Source: Haloarcula sp. CBA1129
GTDB taxonomy: Archaea > Halobacteriota > Halobacteria > Halobacteriales > Haloarculaceae
NCBI RefSeq assembly: GCF_008729015.1
Contig: NZ_RKSM01000001.1
Span: 1,240,001 to 1,304,000 of the forward strand
DNA: 64,000 nucleotides
Direction: 5' to 3'
Part shown: piece by piece, positions 52,651-60,315 of the stretch
Layout of the letters: every line of letters starts with the position of its first letter
Position numbering within the stretch: position 1 is the stretch's first letter
The notes under the pieces: generated by a model
What the model saw: only the letters and a program-made list of their open reading frames with translations
Database searches by the model: none
What the model was told of the DNA's origin: nothing
Position numbers and translations under genes: made by a program

Positions 52651-53724
52651 ATGAAAGGTGTCTTACTATCTGGGGGAACGGGATCACGACTTCGGCCGAT
52701 CACCCATACTGGCCCCAAACAGCTCGTACCAGTCGCGAATAAACCGGTCCTCGAATACGCCGTTGAAGACCTGAAGGAGGCTGGCATCACTGAGATAGGC
52801 GTTATTCTCGGAAATAAAGGCCGAGATGAAATCCAAGAACTCCTCGGAGATGGGTCTCAGTACGGCGTAGAGATTACGTACATCGTCCAAGGGAATCCGC
52901 TAGGCCTTGCACACGCAGCCGGTTGTGCGAGAGACTTTGTCGGTGATGACGACTTCGTGATGTATCTTGGGGATAATATTCTCAAGTCTGGTGTCACCGA
53001 ACTCGTCGAAAGTTTCGAAAACGGCGACTATGGGGCTGGAATTGCTCTCCAAGAAGTTGATGACCCACAGGCATTCGGTATCGCAGATGTGGACGATCAA
53101 GACAACGTCACAGAACTCATTGAGAAGCCTGACGAGCCACCGACGAATCTAGCGCTCATCGGGATGTACGTCTTTTCGCCTGCAGTGTTCGACGCCATAG
53201 ACAACTTGGAACCGTCGTGGCGTGGGGAGCTCGAAATCACGGATGCAATCCAATCACTACTTGAGGATGGGTACGAAATCGATTCTCACGTTGTCACGGG
53301 CTGGTGGAAGGACACCGGCAAACCTGAGGATATTCTCGAGGCGAATCGGCTCGTCCTCGAAGACAAAGAACTGAACACAGCCGGCGTTATCGAAGACGGC
53401 GCAGAGACTGATGGGAGAATCGAACTCGCTGAATCATCAACGATTGAGGACGGCGCTGTCGTCAGAGGGCCGGTCTCTATCGCAGAGAACACCACCATCA
53501 AAAGCGGGACGTACGTTGGTCCGTACACATCGGTTGGGGCCAACTCAACACTGGAAGACATCCACATCGAGAACAGCGTGGTTATCGGTGATTCGGAGAT
53601 AACCGCCAATGGGCGGATCGTCGATAGCCTGCTCGGTCGTAACGCAAACGTCGGGAGTGCAGATAAGCTCCTCCCGGAAGGTCGTCGTCTCGTCGTTGGC
53701 GAGAACTCCCAACTCAAACTCTAA
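52651..53724 (+). CDS. rmlA: Glucose-1-phosphate thymidylyltransferase (RmlA), long archaeal form
   Basis: The 357-residue enzyme starts MKGVLLSGGTGSRLRPITHT with the nucleotide-binding GGxGxRLxP loop, then GPKQLVPVANKPVLEYAV, DFVMYLGDNIL and GMYVFSPAVFDAI. The C-terminal 120 residues are left-handed beta-helix repeats (IEDGAVVRGPVSIAENTTIKSG). The length matches the archaeal long form rather than the 290-residue bacterial form. It makes dTDP-glucose from dTTP and glucose-1-phosphate, the first step to dTDP-rhamnose. Confidence 0.95.
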   Translation: MKGVLLSGGTGSRLRPITHTGPKQLVPVANKPVLEYAVEDLKEAGITEIGVILGNKGRDEIQELLGDGSQYGVEITYIVQGNPLGLAHAAGCARDFVGDDDFVMYLGDNILKSGVTELVESFENGDYGAGIALQEVDDPQAFGIADVDDQDNVTELIEKPDEPPTNLALIGMYVFSPAVFDAIDNLEPSWRGELEITDAIQSLLEDGYEIDSHVVTGWWKDTGKPEDILEANRLVLEDKELNTAGVIEDGAETDGRIELAESSTIEDGAVVRGPVSIAENTTIKSGTYVGPYTSVGANSTLEDIHIENSVVIGDSEITANGRIVDSLLGRNANVGSADKLLPEGRRLVVGENSQLKL

Positions 53725-53726
53725 CG

Positions 53727-53906
53727 ATGCGCATCACCACTCACACCTGTCCGTCCTGTGGCACCGTCGTCGCTGCGAACGAACTCGAATCGAACCGCGT
53801 GATGAAGTGTCCTGGGCTCGACTGTCACGAAGTTCTCCGCTTCGAAAACCTCCCTGAAGATGCGCGTGAGCACTTCCTCGAAAACCGAGAACGCTACCAG
53901 ATCTAG
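53727..53906 (+). CDS. 59-residue zinc-ribbon protein between rmlA and rmlD
   Basis: ATG at 53727, TAG at 53904-53906. MRITTHTCPSCGTVVAANEL begins the product, with CPSC (8-11) and a second pair CPGLDC (28-33, spaced by four residues rather than two), giving a four-Cys ribbon. The remainder is a helical acidic tail (LPEDAREHFLENRERYQI). The start lies two bases after the rmlA stop, so it is co-transcribed. Its stop overlaps the rmlD stop from the other strand in the palindrome CTAG. Role unknown; regulatory or accessory to the sugar pathway is possible. Confidence 0.75.
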   Translation: MRITTHTCPSCGTVVAANELESNRVMKCPGLDCHEVLRFENLPEDAREHFLENRERYQI

Positions 53907-54793
53907 CGGAATGCGGCTTGGACGGCGTCGACATCCTCTCCAATTGTCGGTTGGGAGCGTTCGAGCGTTGGTTCAACCTTTTGGATGGCAAGACAGCTGT
54001 TCGTCGGGCGCGTTGCGTCCCGGTCGATATCGTTCACAGATCCCTCAGTGAGCAACTCTCTACTAGTACCAATTGAGTCAGCGATCACCTCTCCGAATTC
54101 GTAGGGAGTAATACACGACGAACAGGCAATATGGTAGAGACCAGTTGCGTCTTGCTCAATCAAATCAAGGAGCGTTTCAGCGGCTTGGCCGGCTCGCGTC
54201 GGTGTCACCCATTGATCAGTGAACAGTGGAACCTCATCACCTGACTGCAGCTGGTTACGAACCCAAGCCGGAAAGCCAGTAAGATCACCGTGGCTTCGGT
54301 GGATTCCCCAGACGAATGAGAGCCGTGCAATGAGCGCATCCTTTACTTCGTCCTGGACTGCTTGCTCGCCCGCTAGCTTTGATTCGCCGTACACCTGAAT
54401 TGGATTGGAATCTGCGGACTCATCGTACCGGTCGCGGTCCTTCCCATCAAACACGTAGTCTGTGGAGATGTGAACGAATTCAACACCAAACTCCTCACAG
54501 CGAGACGCGAGTCCACCGGGTGCGTCACCATTGAGCACGTATGCTTGCTCGGGATTGGATTCGCAGCCATCGACATCCGTCATCGCTGCACAGTTCACTA
54601 CGACCTCCGGTTCGTATTCCGCTAGAATCTCATCGAATGTCTCGTACTCACGCAGATCGAACTGTGTGAGCGGAATATCGAACGCCGGTTGTGTCGAGTG
54701 ATAGGTTCCACAGACAGTCCACCCACGCTGCTGCCCTGCGCGTACAACGTTACTTCCGAGGAGACCGTTCGCACCGACTACGAGGATTCGCAT
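53903..54793 (-). CDS. rmlD: dTDP-4-dehydrorhamnose reductase (RmlD)
   Basis: The 296-residue enzyme from MRILVVGANGLLGSNVV has the Rossmann loop GANGLLGS, VVVNCAAMTDVDGCE, the substrate pattern VHISTDYVFDG and the YGESKLAGE catalytic Tyr/Lys pair. It performs the final NADPH-dependent reduction to dTDP-L-rhamnose. It is read leftward and converges on the zinc-ribbon gene, its stop overlapping by four bases, while its start faces rmlB across 52 bases. Confidence 0.93.
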   Translation of the reverse strand: MRILVVGANGLLGSNVVRAGQQRGWTVCGTYHSTQPAFDIPLTQFDLREYETFDEILAEYEPEVVVNCAAMTDVDGCESNPEQAYVLNGDAPGGLASRCEEFGVEFVHISTDYVFDGKDRDRYDESADSNPIQVYGESKLAGEQAVQDEVKDALIARLSFVWGIHRSHGDLTGFPAWVRNQLQSGDEVPLFTDQWVTPTRAGQAAETLLDLIEQDATGLYHIACSSCITPYEFGEVIADSIGTSRELLTEGSVNDIDRDATRPTNSCLAIQKVEPTLERSQPTIGEDVDAVQAAFR

Positions 54794-54845
54794 ACTGTAT
54801 TGTTCCGACAGTACTGTAAATAGGTACTGCGAATACACTCATAGC
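54794..54845. promoter_or_regulatory. Shared rmlD/rmlB promoter with palindrome
   Basis: Within this 52-base divergent gap a perfect 10-base palindrome ACAGTACTGT lies at 54808-54817. The related half TACTGT occurs again near 54793 and TACTGC near 54825. The placing suits a regulator that controls both genes. Confidence 0.45.
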
Positions 54846-55772
54846 ATGCGAATTCTCGTTACAGGTGGTGCTGGATTCATCGGCTCGAACTTTGTCCATT
54901 ACGTCCTCGATAATTACGAGGAGGATGAGGTAATCACGTTAGATGCGTTGACGTACGCGGGCTCGAAGGACAACCTCGATGGCGTGCTAGACGATCCGCG
55001 GCACGAATTTGTCGAGGGTGATATCCGGGACCGCGAACTCGTTACAGATCTCGTTTCGGACGTCGATGCAATTGTCAACTTTGCGGCGGAGTCTCACGTG
55101 GACCGTTCAATCGAAGGTGCAAAACCTTTCGTCACAACGAACGTCCAAGGTACCCAAACCCTCCTTGATGCTGCCAATGAGGCAGACATTGAGCGCTTCC
55201 TTCAGATTTCGACCGACGAGGTATACGGCCAGATCCTCGATGGGAAGTTCTCCGAAGACGACCCCCTCAATCCACGTAATCCCTATTCAGCGACGAAAGC
55301 AGGTGCTGACCTCCTCGCCCAAAGTTTCCAGACGACCCACGACCTTCCAGTCCTCATCACGCGGACATCCAACAACTTCGGTCCACGGCAGCACTCTGAG
55401 AAACTCATCCCGAAGTTCATCCAGAACGCTGCTTCGGGTGAGGTCCTCCCTGTGTACGGAGACGGGTCGAACGTCCGCGAATGGATTTACGTAGAGGACA
55501 ATTGTCGAGCACTTGATAAGGTTCTGCGAGAAGGAGAAATCGGCGAAATATACAATATCGGAAGCCACGCAGAGAAAACGAACCTCGAAGTCACAGAGGC
55601 GATTCTTGACGCTGTTGGTGCGGAAGACGATTTGATCAAGTTTGTTGATGACCGCGCTGGTCATGACCAGCGCTATGCACTTGAAACAGAGAAAATCGAA
55701 TCGCTCGGATGGGAACCAGAATATTCGTTCGAAGAAGGACTCAAGCGGACTGTCGAATACTATCTCGGGTAG
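54846..55772 (+). CDS. rmlB: dTDP-glucose 4,6-dehydratase (RmlB)
   Basis: The 308-residue enzyme starts MRILVTGGAGFIGSNFVHYV with the GxxGxxG NAD-binding motif, has DALTYAGSKDNLDGV, NFAAESHVDRSIEG, the catalytic ISTDEVYG and YSATKAGADLL (Tyr/Lys), and RTSNNFGPRQH. It converts dTDP-glucose to dTDP-4-keto-6-deoxyglucose. It is slightly shorter than bacterial RmlB (about 340-360). The small membrane protein gene follows after 20 bases. Confidence 0.95.
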   Translation: MRILVTGGAGFIGSNFVHYVLDNYEEDEVITLDALTYAGSKDNLDGVLDDPRHEFVEGDIRDRELVTDLVSDVDAIVNFAAESHVDRSIEGAKPFVTTNVQGTQTLLDAANEADIERFLQISTDEVYGQILDGKFSEDDPLNPRNPYSATKAGADLLAQSFQTTHDLPVLITRTSNNFGPRQHSEKLIPKFIQNAASGEVLPVYGDGSNVREWIYVEDNCRALDKVLREGEIGEIYNIGSHAEKTNLEVTEAILDAVGAEDDLIKFVDDRAGHDQRYALETEKIESLGWEPEYSFEEGLKRTVEYYLG

Positions 55773-55792
55773 TATCAATATAGTGCGGGTCA

Positions 55793-56179
55793 ATGGCACG
55801 AAAGCAGCTAGGACAATCGGCACGTCAGCGATTTATCGCACGACTCTGGCACTATCTGGCCTTTACGGTCTTCTTCGCGCTTCTGTATGCCGGCATTAGC
55901 CTGTGGCTTGGATCATTTCCGGACCGGCTACTGTTGGCCATCTTGATCGTCTCCGTCCTAAAGGACCTGTACGATGAGTACCAACTGCAACACGGTGGGC
56001 AGCCACTGGCATACGCCAATATCGAACACTCACCCTCGAATGCCGTGCTCATCGCCTTCATTCTCAGTGGGGTGATTGACCCCAGTGGGACGTATCTCGG
56101 CATCCCCACAGCCACTTGGGCGCTGGCACTCGCTGTCGGTGATTTGTTGTTCGACCTTTCGCAGGATGCACGCGCGTGA
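55793..56179 (+). CDS. Small membrane protein downstream of rmlB
   Basis: The 128-residue product has about four hydrophobic segments (LAFTVFFALLYAGISLWLG, LLLAILIVSVLKDLYDEY, VLIAFILSGVIDP, ATWALALAVGDLLFDL), with a positively charged start and acidic loops. DLYDEYQLQHGG is the most distinctive piece. It may be a membrane-bound partner of the rhamnose pathway or simply an unlinked gene; it is the last rightward gene of the island. Confidence 0.7.
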   Translation: MARKQLGQSARQRFIARLWHYLAFTVFFALLYAGISLWLGSFPDRLLLAILIVSVLKDLYDEYQLQHGGQPLAYANIEHSPSNAVLIAFILSGVIDPSGTYLGIPTATWALALAVGDLLFDLSQDARA

Positions 56180-56535
56180 GATATGACACCCCCCACGAGA
56201 TGGACTATGTTCCCTGTACAATGATATCCCAGCTTGGTGTCGGTCTATGTCAAGACTAACTCTCCCGAGATCATCATGCAGCTTTCGACTCCCCTCTCTG
56301 GTGAAGTTGATCGCAACAAAGATGCGGTCGACACAGGTGACAGCAGTCTGGTGATTTTCTGTATATTATTTTCCTACCTCTCTCCTAACGAGAGATACGA
56401 AAGTGTCTCTTCAACTGTCCGGGCACCGATCAAGTATAGTTCGTGAACTTCTCCCTGTCGTTGACTCTCAGCAGGCGAAGGCTGAACAGATACCTGCATG
56501 ATAGGGGTGTACTCGCCTGAGACAACACATCAAGA

Positions 56536-56796
56536 ATGAAACATGGAGACGAGATGCAATCAAATTATGCGACCAAAGTGTACGAGCACTTACAGGCGAT
56601 GGCCACCCACGGATTCGCAGACTCCCAAGAGATCAACAAAGGCCACCGACAGGGTCGCCATCTTGAATTCGATCTCGCCATCGGGATTGAGGAAGCACTT
56701 GATGCGCTGGAGCAGGAATCTCGCTTTTCGAGTATCTCCGAGACACTGTACAATATCCGCTCAGGGCGTAGTTTATCCACTAGGGACCGCTCGTGA
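56536..56796 (+). CDS. Possible 86-residue protein or gene remnant
   Basis: MKHGDEMQSNYATKVYEHLQ begins a mildly acidic, mostly helical frame (FDLAIGIEEALDALEQESRF). Its last dozen residues run into the repeat units at 56787, so the C-terminus is probably not original. It might be a small regulator-like protein or the tail of a decayed gene. No family is seen. Confidence 0.3.
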   Translation: MKHGDEMQSNYATKVYEHLQAMATHGFADSQEINKGHRQGRHLEFDLAIGIEEALDALEQESRFSSISETLYNIRSGRSLSTRDRS

Positions 56797-56900
56797 CAGA
56801 TGGGGTGGCAACAACCTGTCGTACAGAGCGCTCGTGACAGATGGTGTGTGTCTGGGGCACTGAAATCTCGGACGGCGTGGCCGAGCGCTCCTGACGTAAG
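56787..56900. repeat. Three imperfect direct repeats upstream of the formamidase gene
   Basis: CGCTCGTGACAGATGG occurs near 56788 (as CCGCTCGTGACAGATGG) and 56829; a degenerate copy, CGCTCCTGACGTAAGG, occurs near 56886. Centre spacings are 41 and 57 bases, so this is not a CRISPR pattern. They could be binding sites. Confidence 0.5.
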
Positions 56901-57013
56901 GGTGTCTGTGTCCACGGCATACCGGTCCGAACAACAGCTCTGAACCAATAACCGACTCCACCCCATTCACTCGATACTACGGTTATGTTACGGTAGCACA
57001 TAACACACACAGT

Positions 57014-58321
57014 ATGTCACAACAGAGCGTCCAGGAGGAGCTACACGTCGACCAGTACACGCTCGGCTTAGTTGGTCCCGACCAAGAGTGGGCCGGCACA
57101 GTCGCTGACGGTGGCCGGGTCACAACGTACACGCCGCCGGGTTGTTGGGGGCCGATGATCACACCCTCGTTCCGTGGCGGGCACGAAGTCACACGGCCGA
57201 TCCGGGTTGAGGGGGCAAGCGTCGGCGACGCCGTGGCGATCCACATCCGCGACATCGAGGTAACGAGTATGGCGACAAGTACGGGGTCGATGGCCGAACG
57301 CGACGGCGCCTTCCAGGATGACCCGTTCGTCGATCATCGGTGCCCGGAGTGTGGGACGACGTGGCCTGATTCGGTCGTCGAGGGCATCGGTGAGGATGCC
57401 ATCCGGTGTGCCGAGTGCGGTGCAAACGCCTCCTCGTTTGGTTTCCAGTACGGGTATACTGTGGCGTTCGACCACGAGAACGCCGTCGGACTGACACTCA
57501 ACAAGGACGGCGCACACGAGTTAGCGACAAACGCCGATGAGGTGATGGACATCCCCGAGAACGCGCGGCAGCATCCGATCTTGCTGTACGAACCCGACGG
57601 GATGCCCGGGACGCTTGGCCGACTCCGCCCGTTCATCGGGAACATCGGGACGACGCCACCGGTCACGATGCCGGATTCACACAACGCGGGGGACTTCGGC
57701 CAGAGCCTCATCGGGGCCGACCACGACTACGGCGTCGAAACCGAGGCCGACCTGGAACAGCGGACTGACGGGCATATGGACATTCCGGAGGTCCGCGAGG
57801 GTGCGACACTGATCTGTCCGGTCGCCATCGACGGCGGCGGCGTCTACGTCGGCGACCTGCACGCGAACCAGGGTGACGGGGAGCTTTCGTTGCACACGAC
57901 CGACGTGAGCGGGACCGTCACGATGGACGTCGAAGTCATCGACGGGCTCGAACTCGACGGGCCCATTCTGCTGCCCAACGAGGAAGACCTCCCGTTCATT
58001 AGCCAGCCCTACAGCGACGACGAGCTCAAGGCCGGCCGCGACCTCGGTACAGAGCATGGCGTCGACGTACAGGAAAACATGGCACCGATTCAGGTGGTCG
58101 GGTCGGGTGCGACAGTCAACGACGCCACGCAGAACGCCTTCGACCGGGCGACGACGCTGCTCGATATGAGCGAAGGCGAGGTCCGGGCGCGGTGTACCTT
58201 TACCGGCGGTGTCCAGATCGGTCGGCTCCCCGGCGTCGTCCAGCTCGATATGCTCGCGCCACTTGATATCTTAGACGACCGTGGCCTCGGTGACGCCGTC
58301 CGAGGACAGTACGGGCTATAG
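57014..58321 (+). CDS. fmdA: Formamidase/acetamidase family amidohydrolase with inserted zinc ribbon
   Basis: The 435-residue enzyme hydrolyses short amides to acid and ammonia. Family patterns include PGCWGPMITPSFRGG, GDAVAIHIRDIEV, MPDSHNAGDFGQ and ATLICPVAIDGGGVYVGDLHANQGDGEL, with metal/active-site His and Asp residues. Residues about 110-140 insert a ribbon with CPEC and CAEC pairs (RCPECGTTWPD and IRCAECGAN). It lies alone on the plus strand, separated from the glycan island by 834 bases. Substrate (formamide, acetamide or other) is not determined. Confidence 0.9.
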   Translation: MSQQSVQEELHVDQYTLGLVGPDQEWAGTVADGGRVTTYTPPGCWGPMITPSFRGGHEVTRPIRVEGASVGDAVAIHIRDIEVTSMATSTGSMAERDGAFQDDPFVDHRCPECGTTWPDSVVEGIGEDAIRCAECGANASSFGFQYGYTVAFDHENAVGLTLNKDGAHELATNADEVMDIPENARQHPILLYEPDGMPGTLGRLRPFIGNIGTTPPVTMPDSHNAGDFGQSLIGADHDYGVETEADLEQRTDGHMDIPEVREGATLICPVAIDGGGVYVGDLHANQGDGELSLHTTDVSGTVTMDVEVIDGLELDGPILLPNEEDLPFISQPYSDDELKAGRDLGTEHGVDVQENMAPIQVVGSGATVNDATQNAFDRATTLLDMSEGEVRARCTFTGGVQIGRLPGVVQLDMLAPLDILDDRGLGDAVRGQYGL

Positions 58322-58336
58322 ACCCAGAGCGTTCGT

Positions 58337-58849
58337 CTACAGCTTGAATTGGGCTTTCAGATCCACCACCAGCACGTACGCCGCCAGTGCGAGAACGGTA
58401 ACTGAGAACGCGGTCCAGAGGTGGAGATTCACCGACCCCGCACCGGCCCAGTTAGGGATGGTCGACCGAGCAACAGGGGGCTGGAGCGGCCAGAGCAGGT
58501 CTGGAGACACGCGTGGATTCGGCGGGAGCAGTTGCTGATTATCGGCGACCAGATGCGAGAGATGAGCGAACGCGAACGCGACGGCGAGCCGCACCCGTTC
58601 TGTCTGGATCCCATACGCGATGACAGCAATCGCGAGCGGAATGGCAAACGGGAGCGAGTGCATGAACACGCGCCCGGACGGAATGAGGAACAGTTCGTGA
58701 GCCAGAGGCTTATCGATGAGGTCCGGGAACTGGCTCCCGAAGAAGGCGACTGCGAGTAGCTGGAGCGACGGCAGCCGCTGGTCTCGGATGACCGCATACG
58801 CCGCGATGGGGAGGAGGGCGATGATGAAGTGCTCGATTGGGAGGACCAT
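58337..58849 (-). CDS. YdjM/DUF457-like membrane-bound hydrolase family protein, paralogue
   Basis: The 170-residue protein repeats the arrangement of the one at 31593-32126: PIEHFIIALLPIAAYAVIR, QFPDLIDKPLAHELFLIPSGRVFMHSL and HLSHLVADNQQLLPP. Three to four helices hold the conserved His and Asp residues that likely bind metal. Both genes are single and unlinked to each other. It converges on the formamidase with 15 bases between stops. Confidence 0.75.
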   Translation of the reverse strand: MVLPIEHFIIALLPIAAYAVIRDQRLPSLQLLAVAFFGSQFPDLIDKPLAHELFLIPSGRVFMHSLPFAIPLAIAVIAYGIQTERVRLAVAFAFAHLSHLVADNQQLLPPNPRVSPDLLWPLQPPVARSTIPNWAGAGSVNLHLWTAFSVTVLALAAYVLVVDLKAQFKL

Positions 58850-58857
58850 GTCTCGGC

Positions 58858-59307
58858 CTACTGTTCGTCGCCTTCCAACTCGACTAGCGTCAGGTCCCGG
58901 TCTAGCATGCAGTAGTCGTGGGGCGGGTCGCCGATGATTTCGTCAATCCGGTACTCTTCGTCGAAGTCGGCACCAGCAGGCTCACAGTAGGGATGGCTCG
59001 GACACTCAGTGTGTGGACACGGGCCCATTAGCGAGGCTTTGCTCCCGGCATAGGCTCCCTTCGAGGGCACGTTCGCCCTGATCGGCGCGGGTTCGACCTC
59101 GACGGCCCGCACACCGTCCTGATGCATCGCACAGTCTAGCGTTTGCCCGCTCTGTCTCACGTTGGTAATCCGGTACCGGTTCCCGGTCGTCAGATTGAGA
59201 CATTGGTCGCGGTAGGGACAGCCCGCACAGCCGCTGGCTTCGCCGCGGTAGACGAACTCCTCGCCGACCTCGGCGAGGCGCGTCCCGACGAGCGTGACAG
59301 TAGTCAT
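58858..59307 (-). CDS. UPF0179 family protein
   Basis: The 149-residue archaeal protein is cysteine-rich, with CAGCPYRDQC (about 27-36), GPCPHTECPSHPYC (about 95-108), and single Cys at LDCAMH and YCMLD. The fold is unknown; the Cys arrangement suggests a metal or iron-sulfur site. It is widespread in archaea without assigned role. It starts 32 bases after the following stop on the same strand and ends 8 bases before the membrane hydrolase gene, so the three leftward genes from 59717 are probably one unit. Confidence 0.88.
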   Translation of the reverse strand: MTTVTLVGTRLAEVGEEFVYRGEASGCAGCPYRDQCLNLTTGNRYRITNVRQSGQTLDCAMHQDGVRAVEVEPAPIRANVPSKGAYAGSKASLMGPCPHTECPSHPYCEPAGADFDEEYRIDEIIGDPPHDYCMLDRDLTLVELEGDEQ

Positions 59308-59339
59308 ACTGGGCTATAGAATGTCGTCACGGTAAAGGC

Positions 59340-59717
59340 TCATGACCGCCCGGTCAGTTCGTCCAGTTTGTCCAGATACGCGTCTCGTGGTACTTGATAC
59401 AGCGACCGGTAGTCCAATGTACCGTCGGCAAACCGGGTCGCCAGTTCCACGGCACCCTCGATGGCAGCGTCGCGGTGTTCGTAGGACTCGGCGTCGCGTT
59501 CGACCTCGGGCTCCAGATAGAAGGTGACATACCAACTCTCTCCGGTCCGGTCGGCGCCGGGGCGTCGGGTCCGTTTTCCGCGCGTGAGATAGATGGTCGG
59601 GAGACACGGCGCTGGAAACTGCTCGGAGTCGAAGAGGTCCGGGCGGTACGCGAGGATGAGCTTGTCGTCGGTCTCGTTCCACACCGTCCAGTCTTCGGGA
59701 AGGCCCGACAGGTCCAT
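59340..59717 (-). CDS. Small haloarchaeal protein (DUF5820-like)
   Basis: The 125-residue protein MDLSGLPEDWTVWNETDDKL has aromatic and Pro-rich starts, a beta-rich middle (LILAYRPDLFDSEQF, SWYVTFYLEPEVERDAES) and a helical end (AIEGAVELATRFADG). I believe it matches the haloarchaeal DUF5820 group, but that is from memory. It has no recognisable catalytic motif and lies just upstream of the UPF0179 gene on the same strand. Confidence 0.6.
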   Translation of the reverse strand: MDLSGLPEDWTVWNETDDKLILAYRPDLFDSEQFPAPCLPTIYLTRGKRTRRPGADRTGESWYVTFYLEPEVERDAESYEHRDAAIEGAVELATRFADGTLDYRSLYQVPRDAYLDKLDELTGRS

Positions 59718-60315
59718 ACCGACGAATTGGCGCGGACCGGCAAGAATCCGCTGGTCCGTCCCGAGGTCACCCCCTCAACACACTCGTTTGCACGTCGGCA
59801 ACCGCGCTTGATCGACCTACCGCCCCTTGGTATTCGTTCTCAGCCGTCAATCAACTCGGCAACAGATTCACATCAATCCAGCGCTAAACACTGGCCGACC
59901 CACCAGAGGGAACAGTTGACAAGCGACACAGTATATAAACCAACACAGAACAAATGAGAACCCATAACACACCTGTAGCCCGCCATCCCCGTGTTCGGTC
60001 TACCGCGGCGTCGGATTTTACCGGCATCGTACCCACAGGGGGACAAGGTTCTTATCCTAGAAGAACTCATATATTAAATAGTATCGGAAACAGTTTCCAA
60101 CTGTCTCCCGTTACCACACCGGGCCGGAACAGTCCCTGTGTTCCGCCGGGCTGGTCAGCCATGGAAGGGCATACCCGTCACCCAGCAGTGAAGGGTGATT
60201 CGGCGGCTGTACGCGGTCGCGTACCAAGCGGAACAGTGCCGACGATGGATGAAACAGACACAGCAGCGGGGCCGTCCCCCGACAGCCGACGACCACGACG
60301 AACTACCGAGAGAGC
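59718..60315. other. Intergenic region upstream of the PrkA genes
   Basis: About 600 bases. A strong TATA box (AGTATATAAACC, about 59929-59940) precedes an ATG at 59954, whose 121-codon frame ends by overlapping the PrkA start at 60319, but its translation is basic and Pro/Arg-rich and is not taken as a gene. A second TATA (about 60069-60077) lies between two inverted repeats: GTTCTT-AAGAAC arms at 60048-60066 and GGAAAC-A-GTTTCC at 60086-60098. Confidence 0.55.
60048..60098 (+). promoter_or_regulatory. Candidate PrkA promoter flanked by inverted repeats
   Basis: The TATA region (tcatatattaaatag) sits between a 6-base inverted repeat at 60048-60066 and another at 60086-60098. If used, the transcript would have a leader of about 210 bases before the PrkA start at 60316. 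Confidence 0.4.

Larger units (their letters stand above)
56180..57013. other. Long gene-poor region with a doubtful small ORF
   Basis: Apart from a possible 86-residue frame (56536-56796) and three related short repeats (56787-56897), nothing was found. It separates the glycan island from the formamidase. Confidence 0.5.

Noticed and set aside
56787..56900. Short repeats as a CRISPR remnant
   Set aside because: Only two good copies, irregular spacing and no cas genes.
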